This document shows positions 37,830-48,524 of a stretch of 64,000 nucleotides of DNA, piece by piece. The stretch is from Molanna angustata. Lineage: Eukaryota; Arthropoda; Insecta; Trichoptera; Molannidae. How positions within the stretch are numbered: the first letter of the stretch is position 1; every line of letters begins with the position of its first letter. The notes below the pieces were generated by a model. The model searched no databases, was not told where the DNA came from, and worked only from the letters and a program-made list of their open reading frames with translations. The stretch covers positions 21,275,822 through 21,339,821 of the forward strand of contig OY754980.1 of NCBI GenBank assembly GCA_963576475.1, written 5' to 3'. A program made the translations under genes and the position numbers.

Positions 37830-38164
37830 AGAGCATGTCCAGATAAGGCGTTTTGCGCGCGAGCCCACTCGCGCGCTTCAATTTCTATTGCGTCCAGATA
37901 CCGCGTTTTACGCGCATTCTACGCTGGGAGGGATTAGACTGCCAGTTACAAACATGGACATGAAAATCATTATTATTACTTTATTTTATTTTATTTTTAT
38001 TTTATTTTATACAAAGTATACAAACAATAACTGGACAAAATATACAGGTGATACAAATATAAAAAAAAATTAGCATGCCCAGCATCACTTACATGTATAC
38101 ATTATTACCATTTATATATTTATGTAGTGTAGGAGAAAAAAAGAAAACAGTTATAATCAGATAT

Positions 38165-38256
38165 GTGACATGTGAGTGGGGAGTGTGTGTGTGTGTGTGA
38201 GTATGTGTGGGTGTGTGTGGGTGTGTGTGGGAGTGTATGAGGATGTGTGTGAACCT
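38165..38256. repeat. GT-rich microsatellite
   Basis: (GT)n interspersed with GGGTGTGTGTGG units inside the TIR element. Confidence 0.85.
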
Positions 38257-38523
38257 TTATGTGATGAACCCAACTTATCAGCATGAGTATCTAGGATTAT
38301 ATTAGAGTACTTAATAATCTATTCTTTACCATAATCAATGGGGAGTTAAAAAGGTCTGCATCACTAATGTTGGAGTTACATATACATAAACGTTACCATG
38401 TTTTTCAATAAAGACTTCAAAATATGAATTCGTCGTAAACGACTCACATAATGATTGGAAATGTATTCACTGCACTATGTATGTAGTCTAATAAATAATA
38501 TTATTAAATAAACTATTCTTTAC

Positions 38524-38736
38524 TTACGTACCTAAAGTTTTTTTCTTTTCTTCGGAACTACCAGCTTCACAAAAATTTTCGACTAATTCTTCCCAGTTCC
38601 TACGTTTTATTGGTCTATTGGAATAGTCTGTTGATTCCATATCCCATATGGCTACTCTTTTTTCAACTTCATCAATAAAAAATTCCGTATCAAAGTTTTC
38701 ACGCTCCATTTCAAACCAAATACGTCCACTCGCCAC
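38524..38736 (-). pseudogene. MADF-domain exon of the TIR element
   Basis: The 70-codon reading frame starts MASGRIWFE and contains FIDEVEKRVAIWDMES, then an NRPIKRRNWEELVENF stretch. This is the L/F-I-x-x-V-x-x-x-x-x-LWD ... R...W pattern of a MADF DNA-binding domain, covering roughly its first two helices (residues 17-57). The frame ends shortly after CTTTAG/GTACGTAAG, a good splice donor, so the remainder of the domain presumably lay in a following exon now lost by internal deletion. The protein would be the DNA-binding partner of a Harbinger transposase rather than the transposase itself. Treated as a remnant. Confidence 0.6.
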
Positions 38737-38971
38737 AGATTCGCGCGTAGTACTGGACGCAGCAATGGCGCCCGAGTATCTCGACTAGCGCGGCGCTCGC
38801 GCGTCAAACGGGCGAGTCGAGAGTCGCGCTCATTGCAAGGGTTTTACGCGCGAGTGAGGAAATGCGCGGCAGCATCTGGACGGGATATATGTAGCTCTAG
38901 CATCTTGGAACGCGCGAGTGTCTACGCGCGAGTGGGCTCGCGCGCAAAACGCCTTATCTGTACAGGCTCTT

Positions 38972-39112
38972 GGTATGAAATTGTCATTAATTGTTCTATA
39001 GATTATTACTACTTTTCAATTGATTTAACCTCAAAGAAGTCTGAAGCTGATTTTAATTTTACCGTAATCAACTTCATGAGTAGCCCTACTGACCTGTTGC
39101 GATATTATATAA
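38972..39112 (+). repeat. Dispersed repeat D, right half
   Basis: 'atgaaattgtcattaatt', 'ttgatttaacctcaaagaag' and 'atgagtagccctactg' continue the match to 22360-22480. Confidence 0.65.
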
Positions 39113-39136
39113 TAAAATAATGGTGAATACCTACAT

Positions 39137-39453
39137 TCTTCTTCTTCTTCTTCGATGGCGCTACAGCCCAAATCGAGCCTTGGCCTCCTTCAACACGCGC
39201 CTCCAACCTCTTCTATCCTCAGCCGCCGTTCTCCAGTTAGGGACCTGCAGGAGCTTTTCTGCATCTCTCCGTATGTCGTCCTCCCATCTCAGTCTTGGTC
39301 TCCCCATCTTCCGTTTACCTCCCGGGTGACCAAACATGATTTTTTTGGGTAGTCGCGTGTTTGGCATTCTCTGTACATGGCCAGCCCATCTCAACCTAAG
39401 CAGTCTTATATGGGTTGAGATCTTTGGTGCTTCATAGATTTTGTACAGTTCTT
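39137..39453 (-). mobile_element. RTE-type LINE 3' fragment with intact C-terminal frame
   Basis: The minus strand encodes an open C-terminal segment: LRLRWAGHVQRMPNTRLPKK, GGKRKMGRPRLRWEDDIRRD and WRTAAEDRRGWRRVLKEAKA, ending at a stop and then a (GAA)n tail. The RWAGHV and GRPR-RW-DD motifs are the standard C-terminus of these LINE proteins. Only about 320 bp survive, but the frame is unbroken, so the insertion is relatively young. Confidence 0.75.
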
Positions 39454-40324
39454 CTAATATCTACATATCTTTGTATAATTTTGTTCCGCTCCCGTGTCAA
39501 GCGAATCGACATCGCTGCGCAATTAAGTGATATTCGAACCTTAATATCAATTAAATAGAAATGTATGTACATCAACGATGTGTTGTATAATGTAATGAAC
39601 TATTGTTTGTTATTCTCCGAGTTCTCTGCAAGAACAGGTTAGTCGTTTTCCCAACCACGAGTACTACAAGACTGGTCGCAAGACTTCATTTTTAATTTCC
39701 CTCTCTACCTCAAAATCCCCGTTCGGTAATAGCCATAATGTAAATAATTCGATAATTCCGAATAAAAGTTTGTTTGTACGTGCTTTCTTCACTCTCGAGC
39801 AAATTAAGTTTTTTTAATATTTCCAATAATGAAATGGAGCGTCCTGTATGTACGGACATCCCAGGGGAGAGTAGAGCATTTACGGGCTTCGACAATTCAA
39901 TCAGAGGATTTGGTTCTGGGATCTTTTTGTCGCTGCCAATTTGGGCTTGTCCTGCATCCCTTTGTACCGTTCATACATATTATGTACCTCCCCCTTTTAT
40001 ACAATCTCGTACCTACTGAACAAGGTTGAGAGGACATTTTATAAACAGACCATAACATTAAGTATACCGACCGTAATACAAAGACATATTTAATATGAAG
40101 TTTTTTTGTTGAGAATAATAACTCTAAATTATATATTATTTAGATTATTTAACATATATCACACCTTCCAAAACTTATTAACTCAATTATAACGTTATCA
40201 ACGATTGCTTCATGACTTTAATGCTATGTTTCTAAACGTTTAATGTCCATAAATTCAATTAAATGGACAATTATACAATGGTAACGTAAAATCATTTATC
40301 TGTTAATTTAATATTATACATACC
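39454..40324. other. Sequence with no recognised feature
   Basis: Short overlapping ORFs at 39710-40029 on both strands have no domain. No repeat family assigned. Confidence 0.4.
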
Positions 40325-40850
40325 ATCACGCCATGCCCCTAACTAGGTAGGCAGAGAGAACCGAACGCAACTTATTTCTATCTTGAAACACATTCATAGC
40401 CTCGTCGAAATTCATATATCGCCTTATACATGTTCGTCTTTGTTTACGCGTCTAACATTTACATATTTCAAAATACCTCTCGATCTCTCATTCCGTTCCT
40501 TTCCGCTATGTAAATTTTTTTTTCAGGTGTTCCTCATTCATTTTCCCCATATGGCCAAATCATCTCAATGTGTTCACTTTCATTCTATTAATGACATATT
40601 TCTTTATCTTACACTCTTTCCTTATGTCCCCATTTCTCATCGTTCTATTACAGATTTTTCGTAGCGATCTCATTTCAACTGCATTTATTCTGCTTTCGTG
40701 CTACTTCTGCCATTTCCAGGTTTCACTTACATATAGGTTGGCACTAAGATAGCGTTATGAATGGCAACTTTAGCATCCTTTGATATGTTGCGGTCATCCA
40801 TAACTGATCTAAGTGCTTAATTCACTCTGTTTCCTGCCAATAATATTAAG
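40325..40850 (-). mobile_element. LINE fragment (family C), uninterrupted
   Basis: The complement carries the reverse-transcriptase C-terminal remnant (the WQK..HESRINAVEM region near 40670-40730), then the block read as GRSVIGW in other copies and the terminal AGGTAGGCAGAGAGAACCGA sequence. It lacks the repeat B insertion of the 9815 copy, so it serves as its pre-insertion reference. Confidence 0.55.
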
Positions 40851-41812
40851 GATAATAATATATAATTTGAGCCGTTACACCTATGTATAATTTAATGTAA
40901 AGCGAACACAATTATATGTTTTAGTACAACACAATAAATGTTTACTACCTTTTAAATGTTGATATATATTAAAATTTGATTAATTTATCATCTTTTAAAA
41001 GAAAATTATCTGATATAATAAAACATGTATGGAAAAAAATCGGTTGTCGAGAGTTTTGAAATAAGAAAAAGCAAAACTGATTGAAGAGTTGTTCAATCGT
41101 GTATTGAAGGGTGTGTTGAGAAGTAAATTGCGTGGTAAAAGGGTGGGTTGAGAAGTAAATCGAGGACTCCCTAATTGCGTGGTAAAAGTTTAAAATAAAC
41201 AAGAAATGAAAACTTTTTGAAGATATATAACCGCCACAGCCAAGAACGACACATGCGCAGCGTCAATATAGTTTTTTGGCACCAAGGCTTTATAAAATAA
41301 TTAATAATGATGGATATTGAACGAAACATAATATATCGCATTATGGGAAAAATTTCAAAGACTTTGTTACTCGTTGGCTGGAGCAGATTGGTAGAGAAGG
41401 ATCTGCCTCGGTACTCTTAGATTTTTTGAGATGGAGGTTTTAGAGTTTTTCATCCTGGTTGTCGATGTTCTAAGTGAATGGAATGTGTGAAGAAAAAATG
41501 AAAACAAATCATATGATCGCAGAGTAGCCATTGCAAATTCAAATCAGTACTGCCTCAGAATAGACGTCTAGCGAGGCAATTAAATTTCCAAATGTGTGGA
41601 AAAAAAATATTGTTAAATTGTAATTAGGTATAAATTAAATTGTATTTTGTTACTTTGTAATATTTATACTGTTGGAAATATATTATTTAATCATTCATTT
41701 ATTGCGTAAAATCTCTTTTGGTTATTGTCAATTATACAATTGCTCTGAGAACTATGTATGTTCGAATATAATTTTTAATTTGTATTAAGTTCTTATTTTA
41801 TTTTATTCACAG
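40851..41812. other. nerfin-1 upstream region / intron
   Basis: AT-rich and without an identified promoter. It ends in a pyrimidine-rich tract and TTATTCACAG at 41803-41812, a strong splice acceptor. The first coding exon is therefore preceded by at least one further, probably untranslated, exon that I could not locate. Confidence 0.5.
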
Positions 41813-41903
41813 GATGGTTCGCGATACAAACCAAAGGCATCCAATTTGATAAATCACAAGTTGTTTGAAAATACGACAAGTATCAAATAGAACCAGAACA
41901 AAC
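41813..41903 (+). other. nerfin-1: 5' UTR part of the first coding exon of nerfin-1
   Basis: Lies between the acceptor and the ATG at 41904. All three frames contain a stop before the ATG (TAG at 41889, TGA at 41847, TGA at about 41865), so an upstream exon cannot extend the protein through this exon. A 12-codon upstream ORF begins at 41814. Confidence 0.6.
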
Positions 41904-42647
41904 ATGGATGGATTAGTCTCTTCTCACTCTCTGGGTCATTTCATCCCTAACAATCAATACTACTTAAACGATCATCCATCAGCGATGGCTATAACTGGTC
42001 TGCCTACCCATCCGTTCCACAGGTTTCCCTTGCGTCCACATCCGTTGCCCTCCTATCTTGGATTCGGTGAGCCGCTATCTCCTCTGGATCTGTCTGTCAA
42101 AACAACGGTTCCTATAACACCACCATGTACACCGTCTCCTCCAAGAAAACACTCGAGAAAAAACGAAAATAATAACGACGAACCATACTCACATAAGGAC
42201 AGAGACGACAATGAAACAAACAGTCACGACATCAATAAAAATTTAGTTAACAAATTTACCGAGGACTCCCTAGAAGACCTATCGATCAAGAAAAACCCAA
42301 TCAAGGAAACGAAAAGAAAACACGAATCAATTAATCCGATCGATCTGGAGGAAATCGGCGAAGACTCTCTGCCGACCAGCAAAAAACTCACAAAATATCA
42401 CATTGAAAATCTGCACGATCAGAAAACTCCCATTGACAAGGAACCGGATTACAGCGGGAGAGATTCCCCAGAAATTGACGTGCTGGATATAGACGATAAA
42501 CCGAAGAAAATATTTCCCAAGGGATCTAGTGGACTGAAAAAGAACAAAGCAGTCAGGAGGCTGTTGTTTGATGAAGATAAAAGCTCACCGGTCTCTGGAA
42601 CCATCATCAGGGAACTGGCGGACGATGAAACGCTCGTCGTAAGAAAG
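41904..42647 (+). CDS. nerfin-1: INSM1/nerfin-1 family zinc-finger protein, coding exon 1
   Basis: Encodes residues 1-248 of a predicted 566-residue nuclear transcription factor of the insulinoma-associated/nerfin-1 family, known in flies for neuronal differentiation. The ATG sits in AAACATGG, a good insect start context. The part is low in secondary structure, with a Pro/His-rich N-terminus, the sequence EPLSPLDLSVK (PLDLS at residues 60-64, the PxDLS motif that recruits the CtBP co-repressor), then a long charged region. The exon ends in frame at VVRK, with donor AAG/GTATGT. No N-terminal SNAG motif (MPRGF-like in vertebrate INSM1) is present in this exon. Family assignment rests mainly on exons 2 and 3. 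Confidence 0.85.
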
Positions 42648-42884
42648 GTATGTACAATTAAACATTAACTTAATATTATATAATGCTATAGTTTTATTTA
42701 TTGTCATCACGTCCATGAATATTGATATTGATTCGACAGATACATTGATACAGATAATTAAAATGATCTTTGCTTTTACCTTCTATGCATCACTAATTCC
42801 TTCGCACACAACTTGTTTCGAGCGAACCTCCTTTTTGGCGACGTTTTTACTTCATAAAAAATATAGAATGATATAAAATAACAT

Positions 42885-43440
42885 TATTTTTACACCTCAC
42901 TCCCCAAAGGCGAGTATTGAATTGAGTTATTTTATTTATTGCAGATTATCAACTAGTATCATGCTGATATTGTATTCTGAATGTTTCATCACTATGTATC
43001 TGTGTGTGCGCTGTGTACTTTGTGCTATGTAACTTTATCGATGTTTGTGACTTTATCGATTTATTCTTTATCGATTATAGAATAAAATACTCATTCGATT
43101 CTTTTGAAATGTTGCAAATTTGTATATCTAATACTCGCTGGGATCCCATTAGATTTTGAAGGATATGTGATCAGTGCTTCTCAATTTTATTAAATGTCAA
43201 ATATTTCAAAGTGACCCAAGCTCAGGAAACTAAAAAATTATATTTGTATTTTTATATTGCTAAAAAAACACATTATTTTCATAAAATGGCATTGAAGAAA
43301 TAACAAGTTTCCATAGTAAAATATTTATATCAAAAATAATTTAACAAACTCATTTCATGAAAATGCTGAAAATTTTCCATACTAAATTGGAATACTTTGT
43401 GGAATGACTTGGTAGTGAGGAGTATTCGAATTCATAACTT
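42885..43440 (-). repeat. Dispersed repeat E, inverted copy in intron 1
   Basis: Complement of 27592-28140: ATCAACTAGTATCATGCT, CAAATTTGTATATCTAATAC, AACTCATTTCATGAAAATGC and the CTTGGTAGTGAGGAG edge. Confidence 0.6.
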
Positions 43441-43559
43441 CCCACTATATCCTCTTGGGTTAGTGAGGAGTAAGATATACAAATTAGGAAAATTTGAAAG
43501 GAATCTAATGAGAAGGTACTTTGGTTTTTAATTGATCGAGTAGAATAAAGATACCGTAC

Positions 43560-43735
43560 ATAACACATAGTACACAGCACACACACACACACACAGATAT
43601 ATTGTGATGAAACTTTCAGAATACAATCTCAGCTTGATACTTGTTGATAATCTGCAATGAAAAAAATAACCTTAAAAATTGCGGATTCATGACTCCCCAC
43701 TATATCCCCTTGGGTTAGTGAGGAGTAAAAATTTG
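43560..43735 (+). repeat. Dispersed repeat E, partial second copy
   Basis: CACACAGATATATTGTGATG, TACAATCTCAGCTTGATACT and TTGTTGATAATCTGCAATG match the end of 27592-28140 in the same orientation. CCACTATATCC-CTTGGGTTAGTGAGGAGTAA duplicates the sequence at 43440-43470. Confidence 0.6.
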
Positions 43736-43802
43736 TTATAATCAAATATTGAGTTAAAATTAAAATAACATTTAAGTACATATACCTACATTTTTTTGAC
43801 AG

Positions 43803-43997
43803 GGTGACATAGATCCAGCATTCAATGTAGTGGAAATTACAGAAGAAGCAAAGGCAACTCTTGCGAGTATAGAGAATCGTCTCGGTTCATACATTTGTCG
43901 ACTTTGTCGCCAGTTGTACGAAGACGCCTTCACTTTAGCTCAGCATCGCTGCTCCAGGATTGTCCACATTGAATACAGATGTCCGGAATGTGATAAG
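43803..43997 (+). CDS. nerfin-1: INSM1/nerfin-1 family zinc-finger protein, coding exon 2
   Basis: Encodes residues 249-313, phase 0 on both sides. It opens with [13 protein letters not shown], the conserved linker of the family, then zinc finger 1 (CRLC at 280-283, His 296 and His 303 in the signature [10 protein letters not shown]) and the first half of finger 2 (CPECDK, Cys 308 and 311). The [16 protein letters not shown] run is diagnostic for INSM1/nerfin-1. The donor is AAG/GTAAAC at 43997/43998, weaker than the consensus GTAAGT. The intron interrupts finger 2 between its cysteine pair and histidine pair, so both exons are needed for a folded finger. Confidence 0.93.
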
Positions 43998-44126
43998 GTA
44001 AACATCGCACTTAAAATTATAATTATCGTACATTTGATAACCTTTTTGTTATCCTGGAAGCCCTCTCTCATCCGTTAAAGGATATATACCTCCCCCTGAG
44101 ACATACAACCACATTCAGCCACTTGT

Positions 44127-44144
44127 ATTATTTTATTTATATAT

Positions 44145-44231
<87 letters not shown>

Positions 44232-44336
44232 TTCATTTATTCATTTATTCATTTATTCATTTATTCATTTATTCATTCATTTATTTATGTATTTATTTAT
44301 TAATTAATTTATTTATTTATTTATTCATTCATTCAT

Positions 44337-44375
<39 letters not shown>

Positions 44376-44412
44376 TTCATTCATTCATTTATTTATTTAT
44401 TTATTTATTCAT

Positions 44413-44455
<43 letters not shown>

Positions 44456-44515
44456 TGTATTTATTTATTTATTTATTTTTTATTATTTTTTTTTATTTAT
44501 TTATTTATTTAACAA
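44127..44515. repeat. (TTTA)n microsatellite with ATTC variants
   Basis: Nearly pure TTTA with clustered ATTCATTC variants, about 390 bp. Gives a spurious 129-aa ORF of Ile/Tyr/Leu/Phe. Confidence 0.95.
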
Positions 44516-44970
44516 TAATATTATATAGAGTAAATATATAAAATATAACTGCTTCACTAGATCGAGTCTTTTCCGAACCAATTACCTGCAGAGTTTGTAT
44601 ACTTATAGCATTATATAAAAAAATAGAAGTATTGCACAAAAATGTTATTTCAAAAATATATCTATCATAACAATAAAAAAGTACACAGTAGAAAATGATA
44701 ACCAAAAATATATGCATAAGAAGGATAAAAGTTTAATTTTTATTTTTGACATATTAATTTCGTTTTGAAGTCTTTTGTTCCTGATATTTCGAATTTTTTT
44801 GATTTTATTTTTAGTGCCGATGGCATTTTACTTTACACGCGTGGTGCAACATATGAAAAAATCTTTCCTATTCAAATCATTCCAGCAATCTTTCCATTAT
44901 TTTGTATATTTAAATGAAATTTATTTTCATTTAATGATTCGGCGGATATTTTGTGGTAGTTAATATTAAC
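44516..44970. other. AT-rich intron sequence
   Basis: No feature recognised between the microsatellite and the hairpin. Confidence 0.5.
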
Positions 44971-45048
44971 CATATTTGAATCATAAATTCGCTATAAACC
45001 ACTTGTGCAAAAACAAGTGGTTTATAGCGAATTTATGATTCAAATATG
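44971..45048. repeat. Perfect hairpin, 36-bp arms and 6-nt loop
   Basis: The left arm 44971-45006 (starting CATATTTGAATCATAAATTC) is followed by the loop GCAAAA and an exact reverse complement at 45013-45048. No mismatch is visible. The length resembles a miRNA precursor, but perfect pairing is more typical of a recently formed inverted repeat or tiny MITE. Confidence 0.9.
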
Positions 45049-45092
45049 GAGAATTTATTTATTTATTTACCGATGTACGTACCAACCAAAAA

Positions 45093-45690
45093 CTGAAAAA
45101 AATTAAAAAACTGAATCAAAAATTTAATATACAAATCATCCATGCATATGCTCCTTCAAGCGCCTCTGACGACGAAGAAGTCGAGCAGCTCTACGAAGAC
45201 ATTACAAAAGCCAAAAGATCTGAAAAAGCCAAGCTAGTTGTTATAACTGGTGACTTCAATGCCAAAATTGGCGAAAAGAATCAAGGAGATCCACATAATA
45301 TAGGACAGTTTGGACTAGGTAATAGAAACGAAAGAGGAGAAATGTTGCTGGATTATTTACGTAAAGAGGAGCTGTACTGCTTAAACACCTTCTATAAAAA
45401 ACAAAAACAAAGAAGATGGACGTGGAGAAGCCCGGATGGCAAAATCAAAAACGAGATAGATTATATACTCACAGATGAGAGGAAATATTGTAAGAATGTC
45501 TCAGTACTAAACAATTTTGACACAGGCAGCGACCACAGACTGGTTAGAGCACTCTTCAGAATAAATACCAAAATGGAAAGAAAAGCTTTGATAGGAAGAA
45601 AAATCCATAAATTACCTACATTAGATATAATAACTAGAAATAAAAACATTTTTCAAGAAACGGTGCAAAATAAGATGGAAGGGAAGAGGA
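45093..45690 (+). pseudogene. LINE endonuclease domain (N-terminally truncated)
   Basis: Open from the insertion point to the frameshift. It shows IIHAYAPSS, VVITGDFNAKIG (catalytic D and N), NEIDYILTDE and GSDHRLVRA (catalytic D and H of the C-terminal SDH motif), which are the second half of the exonuclease-endonuclease-phosphatase fold that nicks the target for reverse transcription. The first catalytic segments are absent. After about 45690 the frame runs into unrelated residues and stops at 45869, whereas the continuing LINE reading is in another frame, indicating a 1-nt indel. Confidence 0.85.
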
Positions 45691-47650
45691 ACTCGAACAA
45701 ACAGAACTGGACACTCGTAACGACAAAATCGCCTCAACTATTCAAACAGCTGTTAAAAAGATTTCATACAGACAAAAGAAAAATATTACTAAACTATCAA
45801 ATGACACTCTCAAGTTACTTGAAGAACGCAAAACTCTCGATAGGGATTCAGATCATTATAAGCTCCTAAACAAAAATATCAGAAAAGAGATAAGGAAAGA
45901 CATTAGAAGATATAATACAAAACTCATAACAGAAACAATAGAAAATAACAAAAATATGAAAGTCTTAAAAGGAATAGAATCTCGCGGCAACCATAACATA
46001 ACTAAAATTAAGGATCAAAATGGAATTGTCGTAAGAGACAAGCATTCTATATGCAAAACCGTTGAAAATTTTTACTCAAAACTTTACACATCACATATTC
46101 ATCACGAAGAAAACCAAAAATGTATAATGAACGTAGGGTCAGAAGATTTACCAGAAGTGGAAATTAACGAAATTGAAAATGCCTTAAAGCAAATGAAAAG
46201 TAACAAAGCTCCAGGTGATGATCAGATAACAAGTGATATGCTAAAGTTAGGGGGGAGAAAGTTGATAGAAGCTATAAAAATATTATTGAACAAATGCCTA
46301 GAACAAGGCAGGATACCTAATGGCTGGCAAAACGCTGAAGTAAAAATATTATTTAAAAAAGGAGACAGCGATAACTTAGAAAACTATCGACCCATTAGCC
46401 TGCTTTCCCACCTGTATAAGTTGCTAACAAAAATAGTAACAAATCGCTTAACCCTGAAATTTGATAGTTATCAACCCGTAGAGCAAGCTGGTTTTCGCAA
46501 AAGTTTTGGAACCAGAGATCACATTCAGACATTAAGACTACTCATAGAGAAGACAACAGAGTATAACATACCTATACATCTAGCTTTTGTTGACTACCAA
46601 AAAGCGTTTGATTCAGTTGAAAAATGGGCAATTATCGAGGCACTCCAAAATGCAAGAATAGATTCCAGGTATATACAACTAATAAACTTTATATATGAAA
46701 ATGCAACTATGACTGTTGTAATCGATGACGACACTAAAACTGAAAAAATAAAAATTCAAAAAGGTGTGCGACAAGGTGACACAATTTCGCCAAAGCTATT
46801 CACGCTAGCCCTAGAAGATGTATTTAAAACCCTCAACTGGGATAACAAAGGGGTGAAGATAGATGGCACATATTTGAGTCACCTAAGATTCGCTGATGAC
46901 ATAGTTGTTGTAGGTGAGAGCATTGATGAATTAAGTCAAATGATTAATGAATTGCATGAGGCTTCTAGCAAGATTGGTCTAAGTATGAACATAGCAAAAA
47001 CGAAAATTATAAGTCCAGAAAACAAAATCATCACTGTTAACAATAAAAATCTCGAAATAGTGGATGAATACATATATCTTGGACACAAGATAAAACTGGG
47101 CAAAGAAAACCAAACAGCGGAACTGCCAAGAAGAATAGGAATGAGTTGGGCAGCTTTTAACAAACTTGGACACATTCTAGAAGATAAAGAGATTCCGATC
47201 TGTCTGAAAAGAAAAACATATGAATCATGTATACTGCCAGTGACTACATATGCATTGGAGACCATGGCCCTTACAAAAAGAAATGTAGAAAAACTCAAAT
47301 GCACACAGCGATCCATGGAAAGATCCATGCTTGGTATAAGCCTAAGAGACAGAATAAGAAATGAGGAAATTAGGAAAAGGACCAGAGTAGCGGACGTCAT
47401 GGATCGCGTAGCTACATTGAAATGGCAATGGGCGGGACATATTGCTAGACAGGAACCCGCAAGATGGACTCCTAAAATATTGAGATGGAGACCTTGGGAA
47501 AGTAAGAGAGGCGTCGGAAGACCGCAAAAAAGATGGTCTGACGACATAGCCGCTGTGGGGGGTAGAAATTGGCTGCAAGCAGCAAACGATAGAAGGAAGT
47601 GGAAGAATATGGAAGAGGCCTATATCCAGCAGTGGAAGACAGAGGGCTGA
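45684..47650 (+). pseudogene. LINE reverse transcriptase and C-terminal region
   Basis: The longest open stretch from a Met is 45956-47650 (564 aa), but the frame is open from the frameshift. Motifs in order: QMKSNKAPGDDQI, ENYRPISLLSHLYKL, QAGFRKSFGTRDHI, FVDYQKAFDSVEKWAI (catalytic Asp), GVRQGDTISPKLF, LRFADDIVVV (FADD catalytic pair), GLSMNIAKTKI, YIYLGHKI, then RWAGHIARQEPARW-like and GRPQKRWSDDI. It ends at TGA directly before the (GAA)n tail. It copies LINE RNA into the nicked target. Catalytic residues are intact, but the frameshift and missing 5' end make the copy non-autonomous. Confidence 0.9.
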
Positions 47651-47680
47651 AGAAGAAGAAGAAGAAGTACCAACCAAAAA

Positions 47681-48084
47681 TCAAATATATAAAACTATGT
47701 CAGTTGTCTATTAACAATCGTCTATTTCTACTTAAGTGATTGCGTTCATAAACGACTATAATATTATTTAAAATCTTTCATGATCTTAATTTTTGATTGA
47801 ATTCGTTAAAACATTTATTTGTCCTTGAACAATATGCAGGTAGTCTCAAATTTAAGTATGATATCTGGTGTTATCTTATTACACCAAATCCAGGTATAAC
47901 ATTGAACTCTAGACAGTAAAAAGATAAAATTAACATTATGCAAACAGTTATGCAGGCAAAATGATATGTTGTTATAATAATACTACATAAATATAGCTGC
48001 GTATATACAATTTTAACATGAATATTACACAAAACTCATATTTATGAACATAACTATCGGATTTTTTTAAACATACGTATCTTC
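47681..48084. other. AT-rich intron sequence
   Basis: Nothing recognised. Confidence 0.5.
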
Positions 48085-48370
48085 TTGCATACTATCACGT
48101 TATGTCCTTAATGGGGTAGGCGGAGAGAATCGAACACTACATTTTTATAATATATCTTTGACAATCAGAATATCTATCAGTTCATTTACGTACATGTCCC
48201 GTCCCGTCCCGTCTTTTTGACCATTCGTATATTTGAGTTATCCTTTTATTGAATGGCCCTTTTTGCCTATTGTTAATTCCTGTCTGCTTTGTTTTGTCAG
48301 GATATCTTCATTTAGACTTCACATTTGGTTCAACTTCTTAATATGTTCGCTTTCTTTCTATTAATAACAG
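48085..48370 (-). mobile_element. LINE fragment (family C)
   Basis: ATCACGTTATGTCCTTAATG then GGGGTAGGCGGAGAGAATCG is the reverse of the family's terminal block. Further on come TTATTGAATGGCCC and CTGCTTTGTTTTGTCAGG, matching the 9815 copy. Decayed. Confidence 0.5.
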
Positions 48371-48374
48371 GGGG

Positions 48375-48512
48375 GGGGGCGATGATATTGTCCTCGTCTC
48401 TGGAAGTCGAAGGGTGTAAAAAGCCAAAAAAGACGAGTTGAAGTATTTAGAAGAGGCCTACATCTAGCAGTGGAAAGATGGTTGAAGGAAGAAGAAAAAA
48501 GTTGTATAATTA
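48375..48512 (+). mobile_element. RTE-type LINE 3' fragment
   Basis: AGAAGAGGCCTACATCTAGC then AGTGGAAAGATGGTTGAAGG, then a GAAGAAGAAAAAAG tail. It is a diverged relative of the 3' end at 47600-47666. Confidence 0.55.
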
Positions 48513-48524
48513 GTTGAGTTATGG

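Larger units (their letters stand above)
37830..38971. mobile_element. TIR DNA transposon (PIF/Harbinger-like) carrying a MADF exon
   Basis: Ends are inverted copies over about 48 bp: left AGAGCATGTCCAGATAAGGC then GTTTTGCGCGCGAGCCCACT, right the complement with two visible differences. CGCGCGAG motifs recur inside both ends. The interior holds a minus-strand MADF exon and a GT-rich microsatellite but no transposase. MADF/Myb-like partner proteins are known for PIF/Harbinger elements, which is why I favour that superfamily. The expected 3-bp duplication is not clear (left TTA, right TGG). Confidence 0.7.
42648..43802 (+). other. nerfin-1 intron 1
   Basis: 1,155 bp, GTATGT...TTGACAG, phase 0. 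Most of it is occupied by an inverted copy of repeat E (42885-43440) and a second partial copy (43560-43735). Confidence 0.8.
45093..47666 (+). mobile_element. 5'-truncated RTE-type LINE with 14-bp target duplication
   Basis: Flanked by identical 14-bp sequences GTACCAACCAAAAA at 45079-45092 and 47667-47680. It contains the C-terminal part of an apurinic-like endonuclease, a reverse transcriptase and the RWAGHI / GRPQKRW C-terminus, and ends in a (GAA)n tail. The 5' end is missing (no endonuclease N-terminus), as is usual for aborted target-primed reverse transcription. The same 3' end is scattered through the window. One frameshift near 45680 separates the two domains. Confidence 0.92.

Noticed and set aside
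44123..44512. 129-aa ORF rich in Ile/Tyr/Leu/Phe
   Set aside because: Translation of the (TTTA)n array; no protein features.
46936..47547. 203-aa ORF on the minus strand
   Set aside because: Antisense shadow of the LINE reverse transcriptase frame, which carries all the family motifs.
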